Source: Halocynthiibacter sp049608145 (GTDB lineage: Bacteria > Pseudomonadota > Alphaproteobacteria > Rhodobacterales > Rhodobacteraceae). From it: 64,000 nt of DNA. The first letter of the stretch is position 1; each line of letters opens with the position of its first letter. A program made the translations under genes and the position numbers. The notes under the pieces were generated by a model. That model searched no databases. It had not been told where the DNA came from and saw only the letters and a list, made by a program, of their open reading frames with translations. The DNA is taken from positions 6,948 to 70,947 of the forward strand of contig NZ_JBMYXF010000011.1 in the NCBI RefSeq assembly GCF_049608145.1. The letters are read 5' to 3'. This document shows positions 16,607-25,181 of the stretch, piece by piece.

Positions 16607-18476
16607 AGATGGCCTGAACAATGTGCGCAAGGCGTTTGAAAACCCAGAAATGGTTGAGCCTGTGGAAGGCTTGCTGCCACGACCAGAGGATGAACCGGAA
16701 GCAGGGCAGGGCGCAGGCGCACCACCCCACACCCCGGACTATGATGATATCGATCCATATGATTTTGTCCCTGAAATGGATGGGGCAAAACTGCCCTTGA
16801 ATGATGTTGGCAATGGCCAGCGGTTTGCTTTGTATTGCGGCGAGAATGCCAAATATGTGCCGCGTGTCGGTTGGCATATCTGGGATGGTCGCCGCTGGAA
16901 GTTGGACCCAGACGGCATCGAAGTGCGCCGCCTCGGTCAGACCATTCATGAACGCATTAACGCTGAAATCCCGTTTGTGCCGCTGAATGGTGGCGAGATG
17001 CGCAAGCAGCAGAAGCTTGAGAATATTCGAGAGCAGCTGAACGGTGAAATTGATGCTGAGCGCAAAAAAGAGCTGGAAGAAGAAAAGGCGTCTTTGACGT
17101 CTGATCTGTGGGGCAAGGGTTCCACCAGACAACGGCACCTGACATTCGCAAACTCATCCGGCAATAACGGCAAAATCAAATGCATGCTGGAAGAAACAGT
17201 CACCAGTCTGCACTGCCTTGTTGAGGATCTCGACGCGGACCCAATGACGGTGAACACGGAAAGCGGCTTGCTGCGGTTCTCGGTCGAAGTGGATGAACAT
17301 GACGCGGCCTTTACGCCAGCTGGTCAGCCAGCGCCAAAGCGTGCGGGTGTTGTTGAGTTGCCGCATGAGCGCGAAGTGTCGATCGCTGGCAAGAACCGCC
17401 CGCAATACATTACAAAAATGATGCCTGTGGAATATGACCCATCGGCCACCTGTCCGAAGTTTGACGCGTTTCTTGAACGCATCATGCCGGATAAGGAAGA
17501 CCGCGAATTTCTTGCGCGCTGGTTTGGGCTGTCCATGTCAGCACTGCCGATTCAAAAGTTCCTATATTGCTATGGCATGGGGGCAAACGGTAAGTCATTG
17601 CTGACCAACCTGATGCGCCGCATGCTGGGCGATTACGCCACGATGGTGAAGATCGAAAGCCTGACGGGCAAGAACCGCAAATCTGGTTCTGATGCCACGC
17701 CTGATCTGTTTCGTTTGATTGGTGCCCGTGCGGCGCTGACCAATGAGCCGGAAGAGGGTGAGCGCCTGCAGGAACAGAAGGTCAAAGAGATGACTGGTGG
17801 CGATGAAATGCTGGTGCGCACGCTGCATTCTGATTTCGTTGAATTCACGCCGTATTTCAAGCTGACCTTCACCGGCAACCATAAGCTGGATATCCGGGGC
17901 ACGGATGATGGTATCTGGCGGCGTCCGCTGCTGATGCCCTTTGATGTTCAGATCCCGGCGCATGAACGTGACGAGATGCTTGGCGACAAGCTGTTTGACG
18001 AAGAACGCAACGGAATCCTGAACTGGATGATTGCGGGTCTGAAGGACTATCTGGAAGGTGGGTTGCAAGAACCTGAGAAGGTTGTCCTGGCGACCGAAGA
18101 ATATCGCAAAGACAGCGACCCGGTTGGTGATTTCCTTGCCACGGGTTGTGTGATGGATGGTCAAGGTGACTTCCTTCGCGCGCGTGACTTCGTGGATGCC
18201 TGTTATCTGTATTTGCTTGAAAACACGTCACATGCTTGGCAACCGGGAAACCTCCAGCGCAAATTGAAAGAGCGGGCGGGCAAATATATGCACCCGGCCA
18301 GCAGAAAGTCCTATACGCGACACAAGCGCAATGGGAACTGGGGATACACAGGCGTTCGATTGACTGCAGATATGCAGGCGCGCCTTGATGCGGCTCCGCG
18401 AGACCAAAAGGGTCTTCCGATGTTACGAAATGATGACGACGACGGGTCGTCGTCCAGCGGACACCACCCGTTGTGA
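16599..18476 (+). CDS. Phage replication helicase, SF3 (D5/P4 primase C-terminal type)
   Basis: The 625-residue protein has a D5-N-like region (about 90-270) and an SF3 helicase domain with Walker A GMGANGKS (about residue 326), a Walker B/sensor region (ARAALTNEPEEG) and FTGNHKL before an arginine finger region. C-terminal winged-helix sequence follows, with a low-complexity D/S-rich tail. It should unwind DNA at the phage origin. The polymerase-like primase part is instead encoded by the Toprim gene at 14,400. A candidate origin lies just downstream. Confidence 0.88.
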   Translation: MSEDGLNNVRKAFENPEMVEPVEGLLPRPEDEPEAGQGAGAPPHTPDYDDIDPYDFVPEMDGAKLPLNDVGNGQRFALYCGENAKYVPRVGWHIWDGRRWKLDPDGIEVRRLGQTIHERINAEIPFVPLNGGEMRKQQKLENIREQLNGEIDAERKKELEEEKASLTSDLWGKGSTRQRHLTFANSSGNNGKIKCMLEETVTSLHCLVEDLDADPMTVNTESGLLRFSVEVDEHDAAFTPAGQPAPKRAGVVELPHEREVSIAGKNRPQYITKMMPVEYDPSATCPKFDAFLERIMPDKEDREFLARWFGLSMSALPIQKFLYCYGMGANGKSLLTNLMRRMLGDYATMVKIESLTGKNRKSGSDATPDLFRLIGARAALTNEPEEGERLQEQKVKEMTGGDEMLVRTLHSDFVEFTPYFKLTFTGNHKLDIRGTDDGIWRRPLLMPFDVQIPAHERDEMLGDKLFDEERNGILNWMIAGLKDYLEGGLQEPEKVVLATEEYRKDSDPVGDFLATGCVMDGQGDFLRARDFVDACYLYLLENTSHAWQPGNLQRKLKERAGKYMHPASRKSYTRHKRNGNWGYTGVRLTADMQARLDAAPRDQKGLPMLRNDDDDGSSSSGHHPL

Positions 18477-18942
18477 TGTGCCGGGCGGCATATTCAAGTC
18501 AAAGCGCCGCCCGCACCCCGCACCCCTACATTCTAATTCGATTGATTTCGGGGCAGGTCTCAAAGTTCTGCCCCGTTTTGGGGCGTATCTTCAAGAATAC
18601 TCCCTTAGAAAATTACACGTATTTACAATCGTTTGCGGTTGTTTTGGGGCGCTTGGGGCGCATAGGGCAGAACTTGGCGGGGTTCGCGCGTGCGTGTATC
18701 TTCCGGGGTCTGGGGGAAATAAGCCTCACGTGTAAGTCACATATTTGTGCCCTATGCGCCCCGCGCGCCCCGCCTTGCGTTTTTCTTGCGCGTTTTCAGA
18801 TGGTTACAACTTCGAATATGCCAGCATAGTTCTGCCCCGTTTTTCCGAGTTCTGCCCCAAGCGCCCCAACCTTCACAAACAACTTCTACATCTTGTTTAA
18901 AAAAACAACGAAACAACAATATCTTGAATTGAGAGAGTAGCG
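18477..18942. other. 466-bp non-coding region, candidate phage replication origin
   Basis: AGTTCTGCCC occurs at 18564, 18828 and 18848 (the last two exactly 20 bp apart) and inverted at 18665-18674. A 15-bp perfect inverted repeat, GGGGCGCATAGGGCA (18655-18669) and TGCCCTATGCGCCCC (18748-18762), and an 8-bp one, TTACACGT (18613) and ACGTGTAA (18728), also lie here. An AT-rich patch is near 18605-18630. Open frames in this stretch look like chance. Confidence 0.45.
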
Positions 18943-19716
18943 ATGAAACAAAAAGCGGTAAGCCAAGCCTGTTGCACTGATAAAAAGGGGGTAAAGTTCC
19001 CAGCTCATCTCTGTTGCCATGTTTGCCGCAAACGGGCGGCTAAGGTTGAACGGTTGCGCATAATCGCGGTTGGCACTGCGCCAGACACATGTAGTCAGGA
19101 ATTGCCGGTCGCGCCGGGCCGTGGCGAGGTTGTTCCCTTTCGTGAAGTTCAGGTCTTGTCGAAGGGGGAGGGTGACTTTGAATTGTCGACCATGCCGTAT
19201 CGCAGTGGCTGCCCTGGGCGCGCGCGTGATATCTTTGACGTCATGACCGAACAGGCCACACGGCGAAAGGGCGGCGTTGTCCCATTCACTGCAGCGCAAG
19301 TGGAAATCGCCCGCGACTACCGGGATCTCTGCGAACGGATTGAGGGCTCTGGCATCAAGTGTTCCAGCACCTTTAGTGATCATATTGGTGGGCAAGGTAA
19401 GGTTGATTTCATGGACGCCTATATGCGCGACACAGAACGCCTTGCTTTGTTTCGCGCGGCCATTGGTGAGGGTCTGGCAATGGAAACGAAGCGCCGGGTT
19501 GCGGCCAATGTGGCGGGTATCAAGGTTGGCGACATTCAATTACGCGAGATTGGGCGCAAGATGATCACGTCCACTGTGCTTGTCGATATGGTGTGTATCG
19601 CAGAAAAGCCCCTCAGCGGCGTGTTAGAAGCCCATGGCTGGCGTGCGACCGGAAAAAACAGAATGACGCTTCGTGCGGCTCTCTGTGCCGCTCTAGGGCG
19701 CATGCAAGGGGTTTGA
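18943..19716 (+). CDS. Phage protein, possibly a late regulator
   Basis: I do not recognise this 257-residue protein. Its N-terminus has several cysteines (CCTDKKGVKF, then CCHVCRKR, about residues 10-30) that could bind zinc. A helical C-terminal half follows (ARDYRDLCERIEG, then MITSTVLVDMVCIAEK and GWRATGKNRMTLRAALCAALGRM). Its position between replication genes and the late promoter fits a late-gene activator or antiterminator. That is a guess from location. Confidence 0.6.
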   Translation: MKQKAVSQACCTDKKGVKFPAHLCCHVCRKRAAKVERLRIIAVGTAPDTCSQELPVAPGRGEVVPFREVQVLSKGEGDFELSTMPYRSGCPGRARDIFDVMTEQATRRKGGVVPFTAAQVEIARDYRDLCERIEGSGIKCSSTFSDHIGGQGKVDFMDAYMRDTERLALFRAAIGEGLAMETKRRVAANVAGIKVGDIQLREIGRKMITSTVLVDMVCIAEKPLSGVLEAHGWRATGKNRMTLRAALCAALGRMQGV

Positions 19717-19725
19717 GAAAGGGTG

Positions 19726-19755
19726 TTGACAGTTAGGACCACCGGATTTAACTGT
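19726..19755 (+). promoter_or_regulatory. Candidate late promoter inside a dyad
   Basis: TTGACA (19726-19731) and TAACTG (19749-19754) are 17 bp apart. Both lie inside an inverted repeat ACAGTTA-N13-TAACTGT (19729-19755), so a regulator could bind across the promoter. Confidence 0.5.
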
Positions 19756-19774
19756 ATACCTATCATCACGAAAT

Positions 19775-19808
19775 GCGCCCACGGGAAACCGGCGGGCGTT
19801 TTTGCTTT
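19775..19808 (+). terminator. Early terminator downstream of the candidate late promoter
   Basis: A GCGCCC/GGGCGT stem continues through a small internal loop to CGG-GAAA-CCG and is followed by TTTTTGCTTTT. It would end transcripts about 45 bases after the promoter unless antiterminated. Confidence 0.6.
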
Positions 19809-19882
19809 TGTAGATGTCAATTTGTCTGAAAAGAACTGCTTTGAGTGGATGGATCTAACCAATCCAACTGAGGAGGTGCGCC

Positions 19883-19933
19883 ATGTATCGCGGGGTAATG
19901 CTCGCAGGGCAGGATCTGCCTGATAGCTTATGA
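19883..19933 (+). CDS. Possible 16-residue leader peptide
   Basis: An ATG with a strong GAGGAGGTG ribosome site opens a 16-codon frame (MYRGVMLAGQDLPDSL) that stops 13 bases before the next gene. It may be a leader peptide or chance; only the ribosome site argues for it. Confidence 0.25.
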   Translation: MYRGVMLAGQDLPDSL

Positions 19934-19946
19934 AGCGAGGTGTTCA

Positions 19947-20516
19947 ATGTTCAAAGTTGGTGAGGTTGACGTCAAAGGCTTGAAGCAATTCGACAATTTG
20001 TTGGGGGCTTTGGGGGAGAAACCTGCCCGTGAAGTAATCAATAGGGCGTTAAATCGCACTGGGGATATGGCGCGCACGAAGGTTGTTCGGGAACTTTCCA
20101 AGCAAACAGGCTTGCCGCAAAAGACCATCCGTAAAGCTGTGAAGGTCGATAGGTCGTCATGGCAAGATTTGGAGTATCGCCTGACGGCATCGGGCGGCAA
20201 CGTGTCACTGAAATACTTCAAAGCGCGCGAAACCCTGCGGGGCGTGACTGCCAATGTGCGTGGTAAGCGTGAATTGTTTGAAGGATCATTCATCAAGGGT
20301 GGTAGCTTTGATCGTGGCCGTGTCGTTGCGCAGGGATTGAATGGTCATGTCTTCCAACGCATCGGTGGTCGCACTGAATTAGAAAAGCTGAAGTCAGGTG
20401 TGTTCATCCCAATCGAGATGGTTGAAGGCGCAACGGCCAAAGCTTTTGATGATGTGGTGTCGAACGTTCTGCCACGCCGCCTTGACCATGAAATCAACCG
20501 CCTGATCAAAGCATAA
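19947..20516 (+). CDS. Prophage minor tail protein Z (GpZ)-like
   Basis: The 189-residue protein matches the GpZ family pattern: an N-terminal helix (GLKQFDNLLGAL), REVINRALNRTGDMARTKVVRELSK in the middle, SGGNVSLKYFKARE, and a C-terminal MVEGATAKAFDDVVSNVLPRRL. GpZ proteins relate to tail or connector completion in lambda-like phages. Its place before the terminase rather than in the tail block is unusual but occurs in other prophages. Confidence 0.7.
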   Translation: MFKVGEVDVKGLKQFDNLLGALGEKPAREVINRALNRTGDMARTKVVRELSKQTGLPQKTIRKAVKVDRSSWQDLEYRLTASGGNVSLKYFKARETLRGVTANVRGKRELFEGSFIKGGSFDRGRVVAQGLNGHVFQRIGGRTELEKLKSGVFIPIEMVEGATAKAFDDVVSNVLPRRLDHEINRLIKA

Positions 20517-20684
20517 ATGCTAAGTAAGCGGCCCCCAAAAACTTAGGGACCGTAGATCTATTCTGCCGCACGCGGGGCGTGAGCTGCCCGAGGGTTCGCC
20601 AGTCAGACGGGTTTTGTGAAGCGTCAACAAACTGGGGGCGTGTCAACAACATCCTGTCAACAAACCTGTAAGGGTGGTGTCAAC
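20517..20684. other. Non-coding gap before the terminase genes
   Basis: No gene is seen. A CCCG/CGGG stem lies at 20587-20611, and GGGTTCGCC-N6-ACGGG (20592-20611) also occurs at 16295-16314. The longer frame that starts at 20616 lacks a ribosome site. Confidence 0.35.
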
Positions 20685-21371
20685 ATGCAGCCTCAACTTC
20701 TGACAAAGGCAAAGTTTGCAGAGCATATGGGGGTTTCTCGATTTGCAGTCAGTAAATGGTTGGAGCGGGGAACGATTACTTCTGCGGCTTTGGTTGGGGA
20801 AGGACGCAAGGCTAAGATCAATGTTACTTTGGCCGTTGAGCAAGTGCGACAAAACCGAGATATCGGGCAGTCACTTGGGAATGGGATTGAAACGCGGACG
20901 TCGACCGAGGCGGTTGCGGATGAGAAGGCGGTGCCGACTGAGGTTCAACCTGATCTTTTGCCCGTTAAACCCGAGGCCGTGGCTGTTGAACCGCCCGCAG
21001 CCCCGACACAAAAGCAACCAAAGATTGATACCGTTGAAGACCAGCTGAAGCGCGCGCGGTTGGAAGAACAACACCGCAAGAACCGCATTGGTGCTTCTGA
21101 AGAAGCACTCCAGCAGGGCTTGCTGATGTCGTCGGATGATGCGCGCGAACAAATGTCCCGTGTGGCGGGCATGATGTTGCAGATTTTTGAAGGTGCATTG
21201 ACTGATTTTGCCGCGATCACCGCGTCACAGTTCAACGTGCCGCAACGCGATGTTTTGCATACGCTAAAGAATGAGTTTCGGAAGGTTCGCAAGGCCGCGA
21301 CCCAAAAGGAACAGGCGCGGATCACGGAATTAGAGAAGGCCACGATGACCTCTGTAGAATTGGATGGGTGA
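20685..21371 (+). CDS. Terminase small subunit (Nu1-like)
   Basis: The 228-residue protein opens with a winged-helix DNA-binding part (LLTKAKFAEHMGVSRFAVSKWLERG, about 5-30) as in lambda Nu1, has a low-complexity P/E/V linker (about 75-115), and a helical C-terminal half that would contact the large subunit. It selects phage DNA for packaging. The start is at MQPQLLTK; 23 extra upstream residues look like chance. It ends by overlapping the large subunit start (TGATG). Confidence 0.8.
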   Translation: MQPQLLTKAKFAEHMGVSRFAVSKWLERGTITSAALVGEGRKAKINVTLAVEQVRQNRDIGQSLGNGIETRTSTEAVADEKAVPTEVQPDLLPVKPEAVAVEPPAAPTQKQPKIDTVEDQLKRARLEEQHRKNRIGASEEALQQGLLMSSDDAREQMSRVAGMMLQIFEGALTDFAAITASQFNVPQRDVLHTLKNEFRKVRKAATQKEQARITELEKATMTSVELDG

Positions 21372-23323
21372 TGCTAGATATCGCAGTCACAAACGCGGAA
21401 TGGATGCTGCATGACGTCTTGGCTGATGTGTTGGATCCACCGCCGCCAGTCGACTACCTGAAATGGGCAGAAGACAACATTGTGTTCTCGGAGCGTGAAA
21501 GCGAGTTTTCCGGCCCTTATAACCGTGAACGCTTTCGCTATTTCGACGAAATACTGAGGGCTCTGTCACCAGAGGATGCATGTCGCCTGATTTCACTGGC
21601 AAAATCCGCGCAGCTTGGTGGTACGGTGCTTGCGAACATCTTCACAGGTGGTTCCATGGAAATGGATCCCGGTGATATTCTCTATGTCCACCCGACTGAA
21701 GAGAACGCGCGGCGTTGGTCGAAGATGAAACTGTCGCCGATGTTGAAAGGCACGACGTCTCTTCGCAATATCTTTCCGATGAAAGCCCGCGATGGGCAGG
21801 ATTCTGTAACCTATAAAGAGCGCCGCGATGGTCGCGGTGCCATTCTGATTTCTGGTGCGAACTCGCCCGCGTCACTTTCGCAGGTATCCATGAGCCGACA
21901 AGTTCAGGATGACCTTGCAAAATGGGATATGAACTCGGCTGGGGATCCTGAGAACCAAGCTGACAGCCGCAGCCAGGGCCGTGAGTTTGCCAAGATTTTC
22001 AAGATCTCGACGCCAATGGTTATTCCAGGCTGTCGCATCACTACAAACTTTGAGGCCGGGAGCCAAGAATACCCCTATGTTCCATGCCCGCATTGTGGGC
22101 ACATGCATGTGCTTGAATGGGAGAACATGTTCCAAAACTTGGATGAAGATCATCCAGAGAAAGCGCATTTTAATTGCCCTGAATGTGGGTGCGTAATTGA
22201 AGACCACCACCGCGCCGAAATGATCCCATATGTTGAGTGGCGGGCGTCCAATCCAAAAATGAAGCGGTTCCACCGTTCGTTTTATCTGTGGTCTGCTTAT
22301 TCGCCGTTGCAATCATTTGAGCGTATCGCGCGTTCTTGGCTGGCTGCCAAGGGCGATCCGCTGAAAGAACAGACATTTTGGAATGACGTTGTCGGTAAGG
22401 CTTATCGGATTCTTGGTGAATCTCCACCATGGGAGGATCTTCGGGACCGGGCATCTGAGGCCGATTATGATCACGGCACAATTCCAGCGGGCTATCCGTT
22501 GTTGACTTGTGGAGTGGATTGCCAAGGGGATCGTGTTGAATGGCAGGTGGTTGCCTGGGGGCCAAACAAGCGCCGGGCCGTGGTGGAATACGGCGTCTAC
22601 AACGGGCATATCTCCGATGAGATCTGCCAGTCAAACCTGAATGCATTGCTGAAACAAGGCTTTCGGAATGCTTATGGTCGCAAGATCAAGATTGATCTTC
22701 TGGCGATAGATGGCAATGCCTACACCGAGGACGTTTGGGATTGGGCGCGCAAGCATCCAGCAGGTCGGGTGATCATGGTGCGCGGTGTGCATCCTGAAAG
22801 CGCGCCTTTGCTGGCGCAGGTGAAAAAAGAGCGCAACCGGCGCGGCAAGATTGTTCGCTATTCAAAGCGTTTTTACAACTTTGCATCTGCGGTCATGAAG
22901 ATGGCTCTGTATCGCAATCTGAAGAAAGAGGATCCGCTAGAGCGTGGATTTATTGGCTTGCCGAGAGGTTTGGACGATGAGTTTTATCGCCAGATTACGG
23001 CGGAATCCCGGCAGGCTGTAAAAGCCAAGTCGGGGTTCACACGTTATCTTTGGGTGAAAGATCCTAGCCAGGCAAACGAAGGCTTGGACACGCATTTGCA
23101 GGCTGAAGCCGCAGCCACACGATTGGGGGTTCGCAGCCTCCCAGATGCGGAGTGGGAACGCTTAATGGCGGAACGTGAATGCCCGCCAGAAGATGTTCAG
23201 GCAGATTTTGACGATTTACTTTTGGCCACGCAGATCAATGTGGCGGCTGACGTACAAGATGAACCGCAGAATGATCCGGATGCTGAGAAGAAACGCATTC
23301 AGAACAAATGGAGGAAGAGATAG
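21371..23323 (+). CDS. Terminase large subunit (GpA type)
   Basis: The 650-residue enzyme powers DNA packaging and cuts concatemers. The ATPase half shows the GpA-type Walker A region (LAKSAQLGGTVLANI) and VHPTEENARRW. A zinc-binding insert CPHCGHMH with CPECGCVIE (about 235-275) follows, and the nuclease half contains TCGVDCQGDRVEWQVVAW and LLAIDGNAYTEDVWDWA. Length and order match lambda gpA. An in-frame GTG three bases upstream is an alternative start. Confidence 0.95.
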   Translation: MLDIAVTNAEWMLHDVLADVLDPPPPVDYLKWAEDNIVFSERESEFSGPYNRERFRYFDEILRALSPEDACRLISLAKSAQLGGTVLANIFTGGSMEMDPGDILYVHPTEENARRWSKMKLSPMLKGTTSLRNIFPMKARDGQDSVTYKERRDGRGAILISGANSPASLSQVSMSRQVQDDLAKWDMNSAGDPENQADSRSQGREFAKIFKISTPMVIPGCRITTNFEAGSQEYPYVPCPHCGHMHVLEWENMFQNLDEDHPEKAHFNCPECGCVIEDHHRAEMIPYVEWRASNPKMKRFHRSFYLWSAYSPLQSFERIARSWLAAKGDPLKEQTFWNDVVGKAYRILGESPPWEDLRDRASEADYDHGTIPAGYPLLTCGVDCQGDRVEWQVVAWGPNKRRAVVEYGVYNGHISDEICQSNLNALLKQGFRNAYGRKIKIDLLAIDGNAYTEDVWDWARKHPAGRVIMVRGVHPESAPLLAQVKKERNRRGKIVRYSKRFYNFASAVMKMALYRNLKKEDPLERGFIGLPRGLDDEFYRQITAESRQAVKAKSGFTRYLWVKDPSQANEGLDTHLQAEAAATRLGVRSLPDAEWERLMAERECPPEDVQADFDDLLLATQINVAADVQDEPQNDPDAEKKRIQNKWRKR

Positions 23324-23325
23324 CT

Positions 23326-24909
23326 GTGACTGGCCTAATTCGACCTGATGGGACGCCATTGGTGGCATCCTCTGCTGCCAATCGCACGACAGCTCGCTAT
23401 TTGCGGGACACAAAAAGCGGCGCCATTGCATCTCGCGTTGCACCATTGACCAACAGCCGGGATGATATTCGCCGGGCATGGTCGCGCAGTGCGGGCCTTG
23501 CGATGGATTTGATTCAGAACTCAGGTCGCCTGAAAGGGGCTTGTGATCAAGTCATTGCCGACACAGTTGGGGTTGGTCTTACATTGACGCCGGACCCTGA
23601 TTTGACGGGCTTGGGTTATGATGATGCGGAAAAGGCTGCTTTCATCCGGTTGCTAAAACGCCGTTGGAAAGCTTATTGGCTCGACAAAAAAGAATGCGAC
23701 ATGCGCGGCAAACTAAATGGCCCGCAGATGGTTGATATTGCCCTGCGTTGGGACATTGCATTTGGGGAAGTCACAGGGGTTTTTGATTTCTTTGATGACG
23801 CTGATCGCAGCCATTACGGCATTACGACGGGCACAAAACTGTGCATGGTATCGCCGCAAAAACTGGTTCAGGAGACAAGCACGCATGACGGGTTGTTTCA
23901 GGGGGTCCGTCATGATGGCAAGGGCCGTCCGGTTTCTTATCGTTTTGAAACCAATTCAGATGGTGTGAAATCTAAGCGGGATTATGCAGCGTTTGATACC
24001 GATGGTCGGCCAATGGTTTTGCATGTCTTTGACCCGATGGATGCAGATGATGTGCGCGGGATCTCAAAGCTGGCACCAGCGTTTCGCAAGCATATCCAAG
24101 CGGAAATGTTGGATGATGCAACGCTGCAAATGGCGCTGCTGCAAACGATTTTCGCCATTACGATCACCAGCGACACGCCAAGTGCGGACGCATATGAGGC
24201 GTTGGAGGTCTTAAAAGAGCAGGGCGATGATGGTGTCGCATTTGGTAAGGAATATCTGGGGTATTTGTCCGGCAGTTTGGGGGCCGCTGCTGACAGCCGG
24301 ATTTCGGTTGGTGCTGATCCTCAGGTGTCTCATTTAGGACCAGGGGAAAAACTAGCCTTAGAAACCGCAAATGTGCCAGGCAAAGACTTCCTGCCATTCT
24401 CAAATAGCTTGGCGCGCGACATGGCGCGGACAATCGGTTGTTCCTACGGTGGCCTAACCATGGATTACACCGCCGCAACATATTCCAGTGTCCGGATGGA
24501 GAACTCATCGATCTGGTCTGTTGTGATGCGTCGGCGTGAACGTACCGCGGCCCCGATTTGTCAGATGTCATATGAAAACTGGCTTGATGAAGAAATCGGC
24601 GAGGGGCGTATCCCGTTTAAAGGAGGCTATGGCGCGTTTCGTGCCAATCGTCGCCGTATCTGCTGCGCGTCATGGCAAGGGCCAGCCAAGCCCACGGCAG
24701 ATGATTGGAAGGCTGCGCGGGCATCAAGTGAGCGTTTGGAAAACGGCACAAGTTCAATCGCGATTGAAACCGGGGATCTCGGCGTTGATAGCGATGCACT
24801 GTTTGAAGAACGTGAACGGGAGCACCTGCGTTATTTAAAGGCCGGAATGGATTCACCTTATGCGGCAAAGCCTGATCAGCAGGTTGTGCAAATGGAGGCC
24901 GTGGAATGA
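23326..24909 (+). CDS. Portal protein (lambda gpB family)
   Basis: The ~527-residue protein forms the ring through which DNA enters the head. Family features include ARYLRDTKSGAIASR, TNSRDDIRRAWSRS at the N-terminus, VSPQKLVQETS, FLPFSNSLARDMARTIG and MDYTAATYSSVRMENSSIW. I prefer the GTG at 23326, which has GAGGAAG eight bases upstream. An ATG at 23308 would overlap the terminase end by 16 bp but has no ribosome site. Confidence 0.93.
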   Translation: MTGLIRPDGTPLVASSAANRTTARYLRDTKSGAIASRVAPLTNSRDDIRRAWSRSAGLAMDLIQNSGRLKGACDQVIADTVGVGLTLTPDPDLTGLGYDDAEKAAFIRLLKRRWKAYWLDKKECDMRGKLNGPQMVDIALRWDIAFGEVTGVFDFFDDADRSHYGITTGTKLCMVSPQKLVQETSTHDGLFQGVRHDGKGRPVSYRFETNSDGVKSKRDYAAFDTDGRPMVLHVFDPMDADDVRGISKLAPAFRKHIQAEMLDDATLQMALLQTIFAITITSDTPSADAYEALEVLKEQGDDGVAFGKEYLGYLSGSLGAAADSRISVGADPQVSHLGPGEKLALETANVPGKDFLPFSNSLARDMARTIGCSYGGLTMDYTAATYSSVRMENSSIWSVVMRRRERTAAPICQMSYENWLDEEIGEGRIPFKGGYGAFRANRRRICCASWQGPAKPTADDWKAARASSERLENGTSSIAIETGDLGVDSDALFEEREREHLRYLKAGMDSPYAAKPDQQVVQMEAVE

Positions 24910-25181
24910 CGATCACCAGTACGGTCAAAATTGGCACAGATCTGATTGATATTTCTAAGCCTTGCGATGTTGTGACGGCGTTGAAGAAAATGCAGTTGAA
25001 GCTGGCGGTTGGTGGTGTGCGCGAAACAGTGCGCATCGATGGTGAAGAAGTCACGTTCATGCGGGCAAATGATCGTCGCTTGGCTGCGTTGACTACACAT
25101 TACGAAAGTGAATGCGCCCGGCAAGGTGGCGGCGCAAAGCGAACCCGTTACGCAAAACGCTTTAGAATAGGGAAGTGCTGA
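24906..25181 (+). CDS. Head-tail joining protein (gpW-like)
   Basis: The 91-residue protein has a helix, a two-strand hairpin (VRETVRIDGEEVTFMRAND) and a second helix, then a basic tail, which is the gpW layout. gpW plugs the portal after packaging. It overlaps the portal stop (ATGA). In lambda the order is W then portal; here it follows the portal. Its 3' end overlaps the reverse-oriented gene that follows by 20 bp. Confidence 0.65.
   Translation: MTITSTVKIGTDLIDISKPCDVVTALKKMQLKLAVGGVRETVRIDGEEVTFMRANDRRLAALTTHYESECARQGGGAKRTRYAKRFRIGKC

Noticed and set aside
18473..18829. 118-codon frame after the SF3 helicase
   Set aside because: It starts at a GTG overlapping the helicase stop, has many cysteines and no domain, and lies across inverted repeats that better fit an origin.
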